Source: Parabacteroides sp. Marseille-P3160 (GTDB lineage Bacteria; Bacteroidota; Bacteroidia; Bacteroidales; Tannerellaceae). From it: a stretch of 64,000 nt of DNA. The translations under genes were made by a program, and so were the position numbers. The DNA lies in NCBI RefSeq assembly GCF_900162725.1, contig NZ_LT799418.1, positions 3,787,921-3,851,920 of the forward strand, written 5' to 3'. The notes under the pieces were generated by a model. The model saw only the letters and a list, made by a program, of their open reading frames with translations. It was not told where the DNA came from and made no database searches. Positions 1 to 8,307 of the stretch are shown in pieces. The first letter of the stretch is position 1. Each line of letters opens with the position of its first letter.

Positions 1-2016
1 CAGCAAATCGGCTTCAAGCAACACTTTTTCAAGAAGTTCCTGAACGCCGATCCCTTTCTTGGCCGAAATTTCCTGACATTGGTACTTTCCTCCCCAATCT
101 TCAACCAGATAATTCATCCCCGCCAGTTCTTCTTTGATCTTTTCCGGATTAGCATGGGGCTTATCTATTTTGTTAATGGCAAAAACGATCGGAACGCCCG
201 CAGCCGAAGCATGGTTGATCGCTTCAACCGTCTGTGGCATCACATTATCGTCCGCAGCTATAATGATAATGGCGATATCCGTCACTTTCGCTCCACGGGC
301 ACGCATGGCCGTAAAAGCTTCATGCCCCGGCGTATCCAGGAAGGTGATGCGCCGCCCGGAAGCCAGTTTTACATTGTATGCCCCGATATGTTGCGTAATC
401 CCTCCGGCCTCACCAGCAATGACGTTTGCATTACGGATATTATCCAGCAATGATGTCTTACCGTGGTCTACGTGTCCCATGACCGTCACGATCGGCGGAC
501 GAGATACCCAATCATCTTCATTATCTTCCTCTTCCTTGATGGCGTCAATTACTTCGGCGCTCACATATTCGGTCTTGAAGCCGAACTCGTCGGCTACTAT
601 ATTGATGGTCTCCGCATCCAGGCGCTGGTTGATAGAAACCATAATACCGATACTCATACAGGTCGAGATAACCTGCGTAACCGGTACATCCATCATGTTC
701 GCCAAGTCGTTGGCGGTAACAAACTCCGTCAGTTTCAGGATGCGGCTTTCCCTTTCCTCCTGCTCCAACAGTTCATGCTCACGTCTTTCGGCGGCGTCCC
801 GTTTATCCCGGCGGTATTTCGCACCTTTTCCGGCCTTACTCCCTTTATTGGTCAGGCGGGCTAAGGTTTCCTTGATCTGCTTTTGTACATCTTCCTCATT
901 CACTTCGGCTTTCACCGGTTTCTTCAGATGCTGCGTGCGGCGTTCATGCGTCGGACGAACGTTCGTGCCCGGAGTATTGGATATATCCACCCGGTCTTTC
1001 TTGATCCGCTTCCGTTTCTTCTTTCCGTCCGCGTCCGCAGAACCTCCGGCGGCATTCTGTGCCGATTTCAGGATTACAACCTTCTTAATGCCCGGAGCGG
1101 ACGAATGACCCGTTCCATTCTGGTCGGATGTCGAGGCTGCCGACCGGGCCTTGTGTTCGTTGAATTTTTCCCGTTTCTCTTCCCGTTCTTTTTTCCGTTC
1201 TTCCTTGGTCTTCTTTTTAGGGCGGGTAGACTGGTTCAATGAATCCAGATTGATCTTTCCGGTGACCTTAATCTTCGATTCGAATTTGGGCGTACCGATA
1301 CGAAAGATCGTTTCTTCCTCCGCCGAAGCGGCTTCAGGCTCCGCCGGCTTTTCAACGGAAGGAGAAGGAGGCGGTACGGTTTCTTTTTCCGGTTCCTTGG
1401 CGACGGTTTTCTCCGGTTCTTTGGCGGCAGCAACCGGCTCCGTCTTTTCAGCGACTGCAGCCGGCTCTGTGACGGCGGCTTCAGGTTTTACTTTCTTCTC
1501 TGATTCCTCCGCTTTACGCACAGGCTCTTCTATTGTCTTTGTTTCCACGGCCTCTTTTTCTACAGTCTGTTCTTTTTCCGGCGCTTTTTCCTTGGGCTGT
1601 TCTTCTTCCTTCGGAGAAGGTTTGCCGGCCAAAACGTCTTCCTGTTTATATATATGCACGCGAGGAGCATCCAAATCAATGTGCCCCTTCGTTACTATTT
1701 TGGGAATAAATTCTTTTGGTATTTCCGTCTTGATCAGTTCCGGCTTTTTCTCCTCTTCCTTTTTCTCCTCTTTCTTCGGATGTTTGATTGAAGAGGCAGG
1801 TGTAGGCGCCGACGGGGTTATTTGGTTCATCAATCTTTTCCGTTCCGCTTCGGACAGATCTTTCCCAAACTCATTCACGAGCAAAGTATACTGTTCATCA
1901 CTGATCTTCATGTTGGGGTTGCTCTCAACAGGAAAACCTTTCCCGTGCAGGAAATCGACGACCGTCGTAATTCCTACGTTCAAGTCTCTTGTTACTTTAA
2001 TTAATTTTATAGGCAT
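1..2016 (-). CDS. infB: Translation initiation factor IF-2 (C-terminal part outside window)
   Basis: This GTPase brings initiator fMet-tRNA to the 30S subunit and promotes subunit joining in the cytoplasm. The frame is open from the ATG at 2016 to base 1, giving the first 672 residues. It starts [16 protein letters not shown], the IF-2 N-terminal fold. A long low-complexity region rich in Glu, Lys, Pro and Ala follows (about residues 90-400), as is usual in Bacteroidetes. The G domain then shows GHVDHGKTS (G1), DTPGHEAF (G3) and NKIDKP (G4). The stop and the C-terminal domains are beyond the left edge. It lies 20 bp downstream of nusA on the same strand, as the last visible gene of rimP-nusA-infB. 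Very sure of identity. Confidence 0.97.
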   Translation of the reverse strand, partial: MPIKLIKVTRDLNVGITTVVDFLHGKGFPVESNPNMKISDEQYTLLVNEFGKDLSEAERKRLMNQITPSAPTPASSIKHPKKEEKKEEEKKPELIKTEIPKEFIPKIVTKGHIDLDAPRVHIYKQEDVLAGKPSPKEEEQPKEKAPEKEQTVEKEAVETKTIEEPVRKAEESEKKVKPEAAVTEPAAVAEKTEPVAAAKEPEKTVAKEPEKETVPPPSPSVEKPAEPEAASAEEETIFRIGTPKFESKIKVTGKINLDSLNQSTRPKKKTKEERKKEREEKREKFNEHKARSAASTSDQNGTGHSSAPGIKKVVILKSAQNAAGGSADADGKKKRKRIKKDRVDISNTPGTNVRPTHERRTQHLKKPVKAEVNEEDVQKQIKETLARLTNKGSKAGKGAKYRRDKRDAAERREHELLEQEERESRILKLTEFVTANDLANMMDVPVTQVISTCMSIGIMVSINQRLDAETINIVADEFGFKTEYVSAEVIDAIKEEEDNEDDWVSRPPIVTVMGHVDHGKTSLLDNIRNANVIAGEAGGITQHIGAYNVKLASGRRITFLDTPGHEAFTAMRARGAKVTDIAIIIIAADDNVMPQTVEAINHASAAGVPIVFAINKIDKPHANPEKIKEELAGMNYLVEDWGGKYQCQEISAKKGIGVQELLEKVLLEADLL

Positions 2017-2036
2017 ATTTTACTTTGTCGTGTTCT

Positions 2037-3323
2037 TTATTTCTTTGCTTCGTCTTCTCCTCCTTCATCCTCACCCTCAAACTCGGCCGACAGGATAGCA
2101 AGGACGTCGTCTACCGTTTGCTCTTCCAGGTCGGCACGTTCGATAATCTCTTCGCGTTTCATCGCCAATACCGCTTTCGCGGTATAACAACCGATATTTT
2201 TCAACGCATCGATTACCCAGGAGTCGATTTCATCCGCAAATTCATCCAGGTAAATATCTTCTTCATCCGCGCCTTCCACATCACGGAAGACATCGATCGT
2301 ATACTCTGTCAACATACAAGCCAGCTTGATATTCAATCCTCCTTTTCCGATAGCCAGTGAAACTTCTTCGGGACGAAGAAAGACCTCAGCTCTCTTTTCT
2401 TCCTCATTCACCCGAATAGATGAAATTTTGGCAGGACTCAAGGCTCGTTGAATGAACAAAGATATATTAGATGTATAGTTAATTACATCTATATTTTCAT
2501 TTTTTAACTCTCTTACGATTCCATGGATACGGGAACCCTTCATTCCGACGCAGGCGCCTACCGGGTCGATCCGGTCGTCATACGACTCGACCGCCACCTT
2601 GGCGCGTTCGCCCGGAATACGGGCAATCGCCTTGATCGTAATCAGTCCGTCGTTAATTTCAGGTACTTCCAACTCGAACAGGCGTTGAAGGAAGACCTTG
2701 TCCGTACGTGAAAGAATGATCTTCGGATTGTTGTTCACGTTTTCCACCCGTTGTATGACCGCACGTACCGTTTCGCCTTTGCGGTAGAAGTCCGAAGGGA
2801 TTTGCTCCGATTTGGGAAGCAGCAACTCATTTCCCTCGTCATCCAGCAACAGGATTTCTTTCTTCCAGACTTGGTACACGTCCGCTGCAATAATGCTTCC
2901 GACGCGTTCCTTATATTTAGCGTACAAATTATCCTTCTGCAATTCAAGTATCTTGGAAGCCAGCGTCTGGCGCAGGTTCAGGATTGCACGACGGCCGAAT
3001 TTGGCAAAATGTACCTCGTCGGTAACCTCTTCCCCGACTTCGCAATCCGGATCGATCTCACGCGCTTCACTCAGTTTGGTCTGCAAATTGGCATCCGTCA
3101 GTTCATCATCTTCCACGACGATCCGGTTTCTCCAGATTTCAAAATCTCCTTTCTCCGGATTGATAATCACGTCATAGTTCTCATCCGTCCCGAACATTTT
3201 GGCAATCACATTACGGAATGACTCTTCCAACACACTGATCATCGTATCCTTGTCAATATTTTTCAATTCCTTGAATTCCGCCAGCGTATCGATCATGCTG
3301 ATTGTTTCCTCTTTCTTTGCCAT
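2037..3323 (-). CDS. nusA: Transcription termination/antitermination factor NusA
   Basis: NusA binds RNA polymerase and nascent RNA and modulates pausing, termination and antitermination. The 428 residues begin MAKKEETISMIDTLAEFKEL. An N-terminal RNAP-binding domain (about 1-130) is followed by an S1 domain (about 135-200) and two KH domains. The KH region contains DPVGACVGMKGSRI and LAIGKGGLNIKLA, which are the KH GxxG-type loops. The C terminus ends in an acidic, Glu-rich tail. The length fits the Bacteroidetes NusA form, which lacks the long C-terminal repeats of E. coli. It starts 3 bp after rimP stops and precedes infB by 20 bp, so the three genes are surely one transcript. Confidence 0.97.
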   Translation of the reverse strand: MAKKEETISMIDTLAEFKELKNIDKDTMISVLEESFRNVIAKMFGTDENYDVIINPEKGDFEIWRNRIVVEDDELTDANLQTKLSEAREIDPDCEVGEEVTDEVHFAKFGRRAILNLRQTLASKILELQKDNLYAKYKERVGSIIAADVYQVWKKEILLLDDEGNELLLPKSEQIPSDFYRKGETVRAVIQRVENVNNNPKIILSRTDKVFLQRLFELEVPEINDGLITIKAIARIPGERAKVAVESYDDRIDPVGACVGMKGSRIHGIVRELKNENIDVINYTSNISLFIQRALSPAKISSIRVNEEEKRAEVFLRPEEVSLAIGKGGLNIKLACMLTEYTIDVFRDVEGADEEDIYLDEFADEIDSWVIDALKNIGCYTAKAVLAMKREEIIERADLEEQTVDDVLAILSAEFEGEDEGGEDEAKK

Positions 3324-3326
3324 AAT

Positions 3327-3794
3327 TTACTTGAATCTAATTAGATATTTTGTCTGTTTTATTTCTTCTTTTTTATAAGTCCGGTCCTCTTCCACGGTAA
3401 CTTTCCGCTTCACACCTTCCGGTTTTACTTTCTTTTCGACCGTAAGCACAATCCCCGATTCATCAGCGGATTTAAGGATACCGGTCAGTTTCACTCCGTC
3501 ATTCAACAGCACCTCCACTTCGTTTCCGATGTTTTTTACGTACTGCCGGAGCACCTTGAACGGAGCGGTAATTCCCGCCGAACCGACTTCCAACTCATAA
3601 TCCTCTACATCGCGGTCCAAATGTTCTTCCACATAGCGGCTCAACTCCACACAATCGTCGATACAGACACCTTCATCATTGTCTATTTCAATCACAATCC
3701 GGTTGCCCGCCTTCACCATGACATCCACTAAATAGTCATCCGAACCGGCCAGCTTCTCCTCCACTATTTGTCTCACTACGCCCTTATCGATCAT
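3327..3794 (-). CDS. rimP: Ribosome maturation factor RimP
   Basis: RimP assists maturation of the 30S ribosomal subunit. The chosen start is the ATG at 3794 (MIDKGVVRQIVEEKLAGS), giving 155 residues. The frame stays open upstream for another 19 codons, but that stretch (MKMRRGRVVPFFY...) does not look like RimP, and the promoter lies at 3863-3893. Family features are the N-terminal alpha/beta domain with VEIDNDEGVCIDDCVELSR and LEVGSAGITAPF, and an SH3-like C-terminal domain (VEVLLNDGVKLTGIL). It is the first gene of the rimP-nusA-infB operon. Confidence 0.93.
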   Translation of the reverse strand: MIDKGVVRQIVEEKLAGSDDYLVDVMVKAGNRIVIEIDNDEGVCIDDCVELSRYVEEHLDRDVEDYELEVGSAGITAPFKVLRQYVKNIGNEVEVLLNDGVKLTGILKSADESGIVLTVEKKVKPEGVKRKVTVEEDRTYKKEEIKQTKYLIRFK

Positions 3795-3862
3795 ATTGTT
3801 TATCCCGTTACAATAAAAGAAGGGGACTACCCGCCCCCTCCTCATCTTCACTTAATCGCCTG

Positions 3863-3893
3863 CAAATATACAAATCCCTCGTGACTTTGCAAA
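3863..3893 (-). promoter_or_regulatory. Promoter of rimP-nusA-infB
   Basis: On the minus strand a TTTG (3893-3890) is followed after exactly 19 bases by TATATTTG (3870-3863). This is a full match to the Bacteroides primary-sigma consensus TTTG-N19-TAnnTTTG. It sits about 70 bp upstream of the chosen rimP start, and no other gene reads in this direction from here. Confidence 0.75.
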
Positions 3894-4000
3894 ACAATAT
3901 GAAACAAAAGATTATTCACTATTTTCTATAGAATAACGCAGAACCTACCCGACAAGCCGGTAAAAATGGCGGAAGACTTTAATTATACGTATTAAATATG

Positions 4001-4025
4001 AAAAGCCTTCGAAAAAGTGTGAAGG
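4001..4025 (-). terminator. Possible weak terminator of the hybrid two-component gene
   Basis: Read on the minus strand, CCTTC (4025-4021) and GAAGG (4010-4006) can pair around a 10-base loop and are followed by CTTTTC. The stem is short, so this is only a candidate end for the regulator gene that stops at 4060. Confidence 0.3.
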
Positions 4026-4059
4026 AAATCCTCACAGGGCGTAAGTCATACGGATTTTG

Positions 4060-7000
4060 TCAACTTCCGCCCTCTTTACGGTCACGGAACTCGCGGGGGG
4101 TGACGCCGAATTGCTTTTTGAAAATGCGGCTGAAGTAGGCTGGATTCGTGAAACCCAATTGATAGGCTATCTGGGCTATCGGGTTCTGTACCTTCTCTTC
4201 ATCCAGCAAAAGCATGGCTTTATTCATCTTCAGGCGGAGCACATAATCATTGGGAGTCAGCCCTGTAATCCGTTTGACCTGGTTGAACAGGTGGGTGCGC
4301 CCGATTTTTAACTCGCAGCTCCATAAGTTCACGTCAAAGTTAGGATCCGAAAGATGTTGCAGGATGACGCGATCGGCAGCTTCCAGGAAAAGCCGGTCTT
4401 TCGGGTTGGTTCCTCTGATGAGCGGTTCGTTTTCGATGCTTTTCTCCAGGTTAAGCAGGCGTTTGCTATTCCGCACCAATTTATTACATTGCAGGAAAAG
4501 AAGTTCCATATCAAACGGCTTCTCGATATATTCATCGGCACCGCGCCGGATGCTATCCACTTTCTGCTCGAAAGAAGGTTGGGCAGCCAATAAGACTACC
4601 GGAATATGGAGCGTCTTCACATTCGTCTTCAACATTTCACACATTTCGAGTCCGGACAAACGGGGAATATTGATTTCGCTCAGGATGATGTCGGGTTGCT
4701 CTGAGATGGCATATTGATAGGCCTGCTCTCCGTCTTTAATGATGTTCACCTCATAGATCAAAGAAAGGGAATCTTTCAAGAGGAGTAAAATCTCATCATC
4801 ATTATCCACCAGGAGCATTTTGAAAAGCTTGTTACCTTTGGATTCGCCCCCCCACTCTTCGGTAAGCTCTTCGGCATCCCGGTCGACGACCAATCGTTCC
4901 ATCAACTCGAGCGGTGCAACCGGTTCCGGAAATTCTTCCAGTTCATCCTGGTCGAAATGGGAATTGCCTAAACGAAGTGAAATCACGAACACAAGTTTGT
5001 CCTCCTCCTTTTCAGCCCGGATAGATCCTTTATGCAGTTGTATGATTCCCCGGCTGAAAGCCAGGCCGATTCCCCGGTCGGAAAACAGAGTAATACCTTC
5101 TTTTTTGCTTTCTTCCGGATGATTGAAGTCCTCTATGAACTGTTCCACGCCGGACAGATCATAGTCCGACAATTGGTAGCCGATCCGTATCTCCATCTTG
5201 TTATTTTTACGCTGTACGCTCATTACGACCTCTCCCTTGGGCGGTGTCGCTTTAAATGCCGTCGACAACAAATTATAAAAGACCTTTTGCATCTGGGCCG
5301 GATCAAACCAGATATAAAGTCCGTCATTCGCCCCGAGAAACCGGCAATTCACCTTCTTTTCGGCTGTATATTCGGAGAAACTGCCCAAAATCTCCTGGAC
5401 AAACTGGGAGATATTGGCCGTCCTTACCTTTAGGCGCAAGCTGCCGGATTCCATTTTGCGAAAATCCAGTAATTCCGTCATCAATTCCTGTAGCCTCACC
5501 ACCTGTCTCCGGATGCGCTCGATGCGCCCCTTCCCGATCTGGGAAGTGTCATGCATCAGCCGGTCCAAAGAAGCGACGATCAGGGTCAACGGCGTGCGGA
5601 ACTCATTGGATATATTGGTAAAGAATTCTATTTTATGTTTGTTGACTGTCTCGATCCGTTCCAATTCTTTTTTTTCCAGGGCCAATGATATCTTCAACCT
5701 CGACCGGCTGCGATAGAAACGGACAATCCAGTAGATAAGGGCAAAAATCAAAAAGGAATAAAGGGCAATCGCCGGGAGAGAGAGCCAATATGGGGACTTC
5801 ACGACAATCTCCAATTGAATCCGGCGTGCCGGATCGGCTTCTTCCCTGACAATGAGGTGATAAATTCCCGGGCGAAGGGAATTGTATACGATTGTATTAT
5901 GCTCGGCCGGTGTCCATAACTTGTCTAATCCCTCCAACTTATATTCATAAGTCGTAAAAGAGGAAGACAAGTAGTTGGTAGAAGCAAAAGTCAGGCTAAT
6001 CGAGTTCTTGGAATAGGGCAACACGATTTTTTTAGTCGCGAGGATGCTTTTCGGCAGAAGAGGGGTAGAAGCCTTGACAGGTTTGTTGTTGACGGAAAGG
6101 GAAGAGAAAAACATCGGATAGTCCATATTACTATTGATCATATCCCGCTCGGAAAAAGAGAACAAACCATAAAGTCCGCCGACATAAATCCGGTCTTCAT
6201 GCGGAGAGGCGTAGAGACCGCAATCTCCGCTGAATCCGGTCAGCGGTAACGCTTTCCCAAACGGCAGATGGCGGGGAGAAAGTAACTTTCCGTCGGGAGA
6301 AACATTCAGTATCGTCAATCCCCGGTTGCTCGTCACCACAAGACTGCCATACAGGGTAAAAGTCATGCAATAACAGATATCGCTCAGCAACAGTCCATTC
6401 TCCCGGTTAATCAGGGAAAAAGAATTTTTATCGGCATGATAACGCAAAAGACCGGAACGTAAAGTCATAAAGTACAAACCTTTTTCGGCACTTCCTCCTA
6501 TCTGAAGGATTGCGCTGGGGATGATGCTGTTTTCGCTCAGTCCGTCGCCGTAAAAGGCGGAAACCTGGTTTGTCCGCAGATTAATCGTAAATAATCCTTT
6601 CAAATGGGAAGAAACCCACATCACATCCCTTTCATCCACAAAAACCGTACGGACGATGCCCGAAGTCATCTCTCTCAATTCCTCCGACTCGAAGAAGAAA
6701 GATATTCCCTGGGTTTTCCGGTTCATTTTAAACAAGCCATTCTGAGTCAACAGGATCAAATCGCCCTTATAGGGAATGATTTCTTCGATTATCCGCTGGT
6801 AAGTATCTGTCATTACCCTATCGATCACAGGATAAATGCGTTTGGTACTCCCGTCCCGGCAGTAAAGTCCTTTCATATAGACACTCATGTACAGGCGGTC
6901 ATATTCTTTGTCATACCACAAGGCGCGGATCTTATCGTGCGGCAAACCGCCGGGAGCCGAAACGATATGGCCAACCTGCTTGTTACCTTTCCGGAGGATG

Positions 7001-7716
7001 TTTATTCCACTTCCTTCGGTTGCAATATATAAGGTATTCGCCCGGTCTTCCACGATTTGTCCGAGCACTACGCCATGCATGGAATTTACATCGTTTTCCT
7101 GCGTCGGATAATAGTCGTAATTGTCTATCGCCGGATTGAAATAACGGACATCGCCGTAATAAGATCCGATCCACAAAGATCCCTGCCGGTCGGAGTGCAA
7201 GTCAAAGATGCTGGATCCCTTCAATAAATATTCATCCAGGACGGCTTCCCGGGAACCTTCCTCCAAGCTTAGGCGATAAAGCCCCGAAAGCGTTCCAACC
7301 CAGAAAGACCCTTTTGCATCTTCTTCCATACAATAAATCTCATCACGGATAACGCCGTCTTTACAAACCGGAGTGAAGAGAGTGAACCTCCCCATCTCCT
7401 GCGGTTTAGCTACATAAATTTGTTTGGAACGGCAGGCAGCCCACAATCTCCCATGGGAATCATGCAGTAAATAGGATATAAATTCACCGTGCAAACCGGT
7501 GGAGATTGTTTTCTTTTTCACCGGATCGACCAGATAGATGCCGGCTGTCGTACCAATGCCGAAACGTTTATTTCCAAGGGAAACCATGGAAGTCGGATCT
7601 ATGGCATCCGGAGTAAAAGAATAGATGGTTTCCCCCGCTTTCTTCGCCGGATTATACCTAATATAATACATTCTTATTGGCATAATACAATTCACCGCCT
7701 TCGCTACAAATGACAT
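4060..7716 (-). CDS. Hybrid two-component system regulator, main part (frameshifted; degenerate kinase and receiver)
   Basis: Hybrid two-component systems normally sense a glycan in the periplasm and switch on a neighbouring SusC/SusD locus. Order seen: Reg_prop beta-propeller repeats (about 1-530), a Y_Y_Y domain (about 575-640), a membrane helix (about 642-667), a HisKA-like region, a HATPase-like region, a receiver (about 975-1090), and an intact AraC HTH at the C terminus (GRTHLFNQVKRITGLTPNDY, then GFTNPAYFSRIFKKQFG). The H-box reads FFTNISNEFRTPLTL, so the phospho-accepting His is Asn704 (codon 5605-5607). The N-box reads FYNLLSTAFKATP, with Thr for the ATP-binding Asn. The receiver reads ILSEINIPRLSG, so the phospho-accepting Asp is Glu1014 (codon 4675-4677). 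The usual Thr is Ala in VVLLAAQ; the Lys in EKPFD is kept. The N-terminal 136 residues lie in another frame (7658-8065). It is divergent from the SusC/SusD pair at 8.3 kb, its likely target. Confidence 0.88.
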   Translation of the reverse strand: MSFVAKAVNCIMPIRMYYIRYNPAKKAGETIYSFTPDAIDPTSMVSLGNKRFGIGTTAGIYLVDPVKKKTISTGLHGEFISYLLHDSHGRLWAACRSKQIYVAKPQEMGRFTLFTPVCKDGVIRDEIYCMEEDAKGSFWVGTLSGLYRLSLEEGSREAVLDEYLLKGSSIFDLHSDRQGSLWIGSYYGDVRYFNPAIDNYDYYPTQENDVNSMHGVVLGQIVEDRANTLYIATEGSGINILRKGNKQVGHIVSAPGGLPHDKIRALWYDKEYDRLYMSVYMKGLYCRDGSTKRIYPVIDRVMTDTYQRIIEEIIPYKGDLILLTQNGLFKMNRKTQGISFFFESEELREMTSGIVRTVFVDERDVMWVSSHLKGLFTINLRTNQVSAFYGDGLSENSIIPSAILQIGGSAEKGLYFMTLRSGLLRYHADKNSFSLINRENGLLLSDICYCMTFTLYGSLVVTSNRGLTILNVSPDGKLLSPRHLPFGKALPLTGFSGDCGLYASPHEDRIYVGGLYGLFSFSERDMINSNMDYPMFFSSLSVNNKPVKASTPLLPKSILATKKIVLPYSKNSISLTFASTNYLSSSFTTYEYKLEGLDKLWTPAEHNTIVYNSLRPGIYHLIVREEADPARRIQLEIVVKSPYWLSLPAIALYSFLIFALIYWIVRFYRSRSRLKISLALEKKELERIETVNKHKIEFFTNISNEFRTPLTLIVASLDRLMHDTSQIGKGRIERIRRQVVRLQELMTELLDFRKMESGSLRLKVRTANISQFVQEILGSFSEYTAEKKVNCRFLGANDGLYIWFDPAQMQKVFYNLLSTAFKATPPKGEVVMSVQRKNNKMEIRIGYQLSDYDLSGVEQFIEDFNHPEESKKEGITLFSDRGIGLAFSRGIIQLHKGSIRAEKEEDKLVFVISLRLGNSHFDQDELEEFPEPVAPLELMERLVVDRDAEELTEEWGGESKGNKLFKMLLVDNDDEILLLLKDSLSLIYEVNIIKDGEQAYQYAISEQPDIILSEINIPRLSGLEMCEMLKTNVKTLHIPVVLLAAQPSFEQKVDSIRRGADEYIEKPFDMELLFLQCNKLVRNSKRLLNLEKSIENEPLIRGTNPKDRLFLEAADRVILQHLSDPNFDVNLWSCELKIGRTHLFNQVKRITGLTPNDYVLRLKMNKAMLLLDEEKVQNPIAQIAYQLGFTNPAYFSRIFKKQFGVTPREFRDRKEGGS

Positions 7717-8065
7717 CGGTCTGAATACCGGTCAACACAAATTGCTCGGTAATCAGGTTAAAGTAAAGCAACTTGTCCTCCGCTAAAAAATAGAGCAGGG
7801 AATCCGTTCCGCAAAAGGCATGAATATCGGCATCGATCACCTCCCTGAAATATTCGGACAACTTGTATACCTTCACATTCACTCCATCATAACAGTTAAG
7901 GGCGTCATTGCCCAACCAGATTCTTCCCCATCCGTCCTGCCAGATAGAGATAGCGGAAGATTGCGAAAGTCCCTGTAAACTTCCCAAGGTTTGAAAATGG
8001 TAATCTTTAGCAGCCAAAAAACAAACCGCAAGGTTAAAAAAAACAAATAAAAAGCTTTTTTTCAT
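7658..8065 (-). CDS. N-terminal fragment of the hybrid two-component regulator (separated by frameshift)
   Basis: The frame starts at the ATG at 8065 (MKKSFLFVFFNLAVCFLAAK), a signal peptide. It continues into the first Reg_prop propeller repeats (LGSLQGLSQSSAISIWQDGW, then GRIWLGNDALNCYDG), the standard beginning of this regulator family. It stops at 7658 after YYANKNVLY, while the next frame takes over with RYNPAKKAGETIYSF. Removing one base around 7655-7670 would join the two into one protein of about 1,335 residues with the natural propeller sequence NVLYRYNPAKK. The gene is therefore either truly broken or carries a sequencing error. An upstream ATG at 8134 would add 23 residues that do not look like a signal peptide. 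Confidence 0.8.
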   Translation of the reverse strand: MKKSFLFVFFNLAVCFLAAKDYHFQTLGSLQGLSQSSAISIWQDGWGRIWLGNDALNCYDGVNVKVYKLSEYFREVIDADIHAFCGTDSLLYFLAEDKLLYFNLITEQFVLTGIQTDVICSEGGELYYANKNVLY

Positions 8066-8307
8066 ACTCGAAAAATAAAAACAAATAACGATTCGGATTG
8101 CGAAAACGACCCCAATACTATTCTTTTCGTACAAAAATATGAATATTTCATACGCACAATAAAATTGTACTGTTAAATACTAAATAAAACTAGGCATAAA
8201 ACGTACAAATCTATAGTTTTACCTTAAATCATATATATACGCCATATTTATTTTTTTTTGTTTTTATTGATTTATCGTAAAAATATTATCGTAAAAAGAG
8301 AATCATT

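Noticed and set aside
134..2098. Several long plus-strand frames (for example 134-1108 and 1151-2098)
   Set aside because: They are antisense shadows of infB, whose minus-strand frame has clear G-domain motifs; the plus frames are Ser/Leu-rich and resemble nothing.
4057..5716. Overlapping plus-strand frames under the hybrid regulator
   Set aside because: Antisense of kinase, receiver and AraC coding; no recognisable domain.
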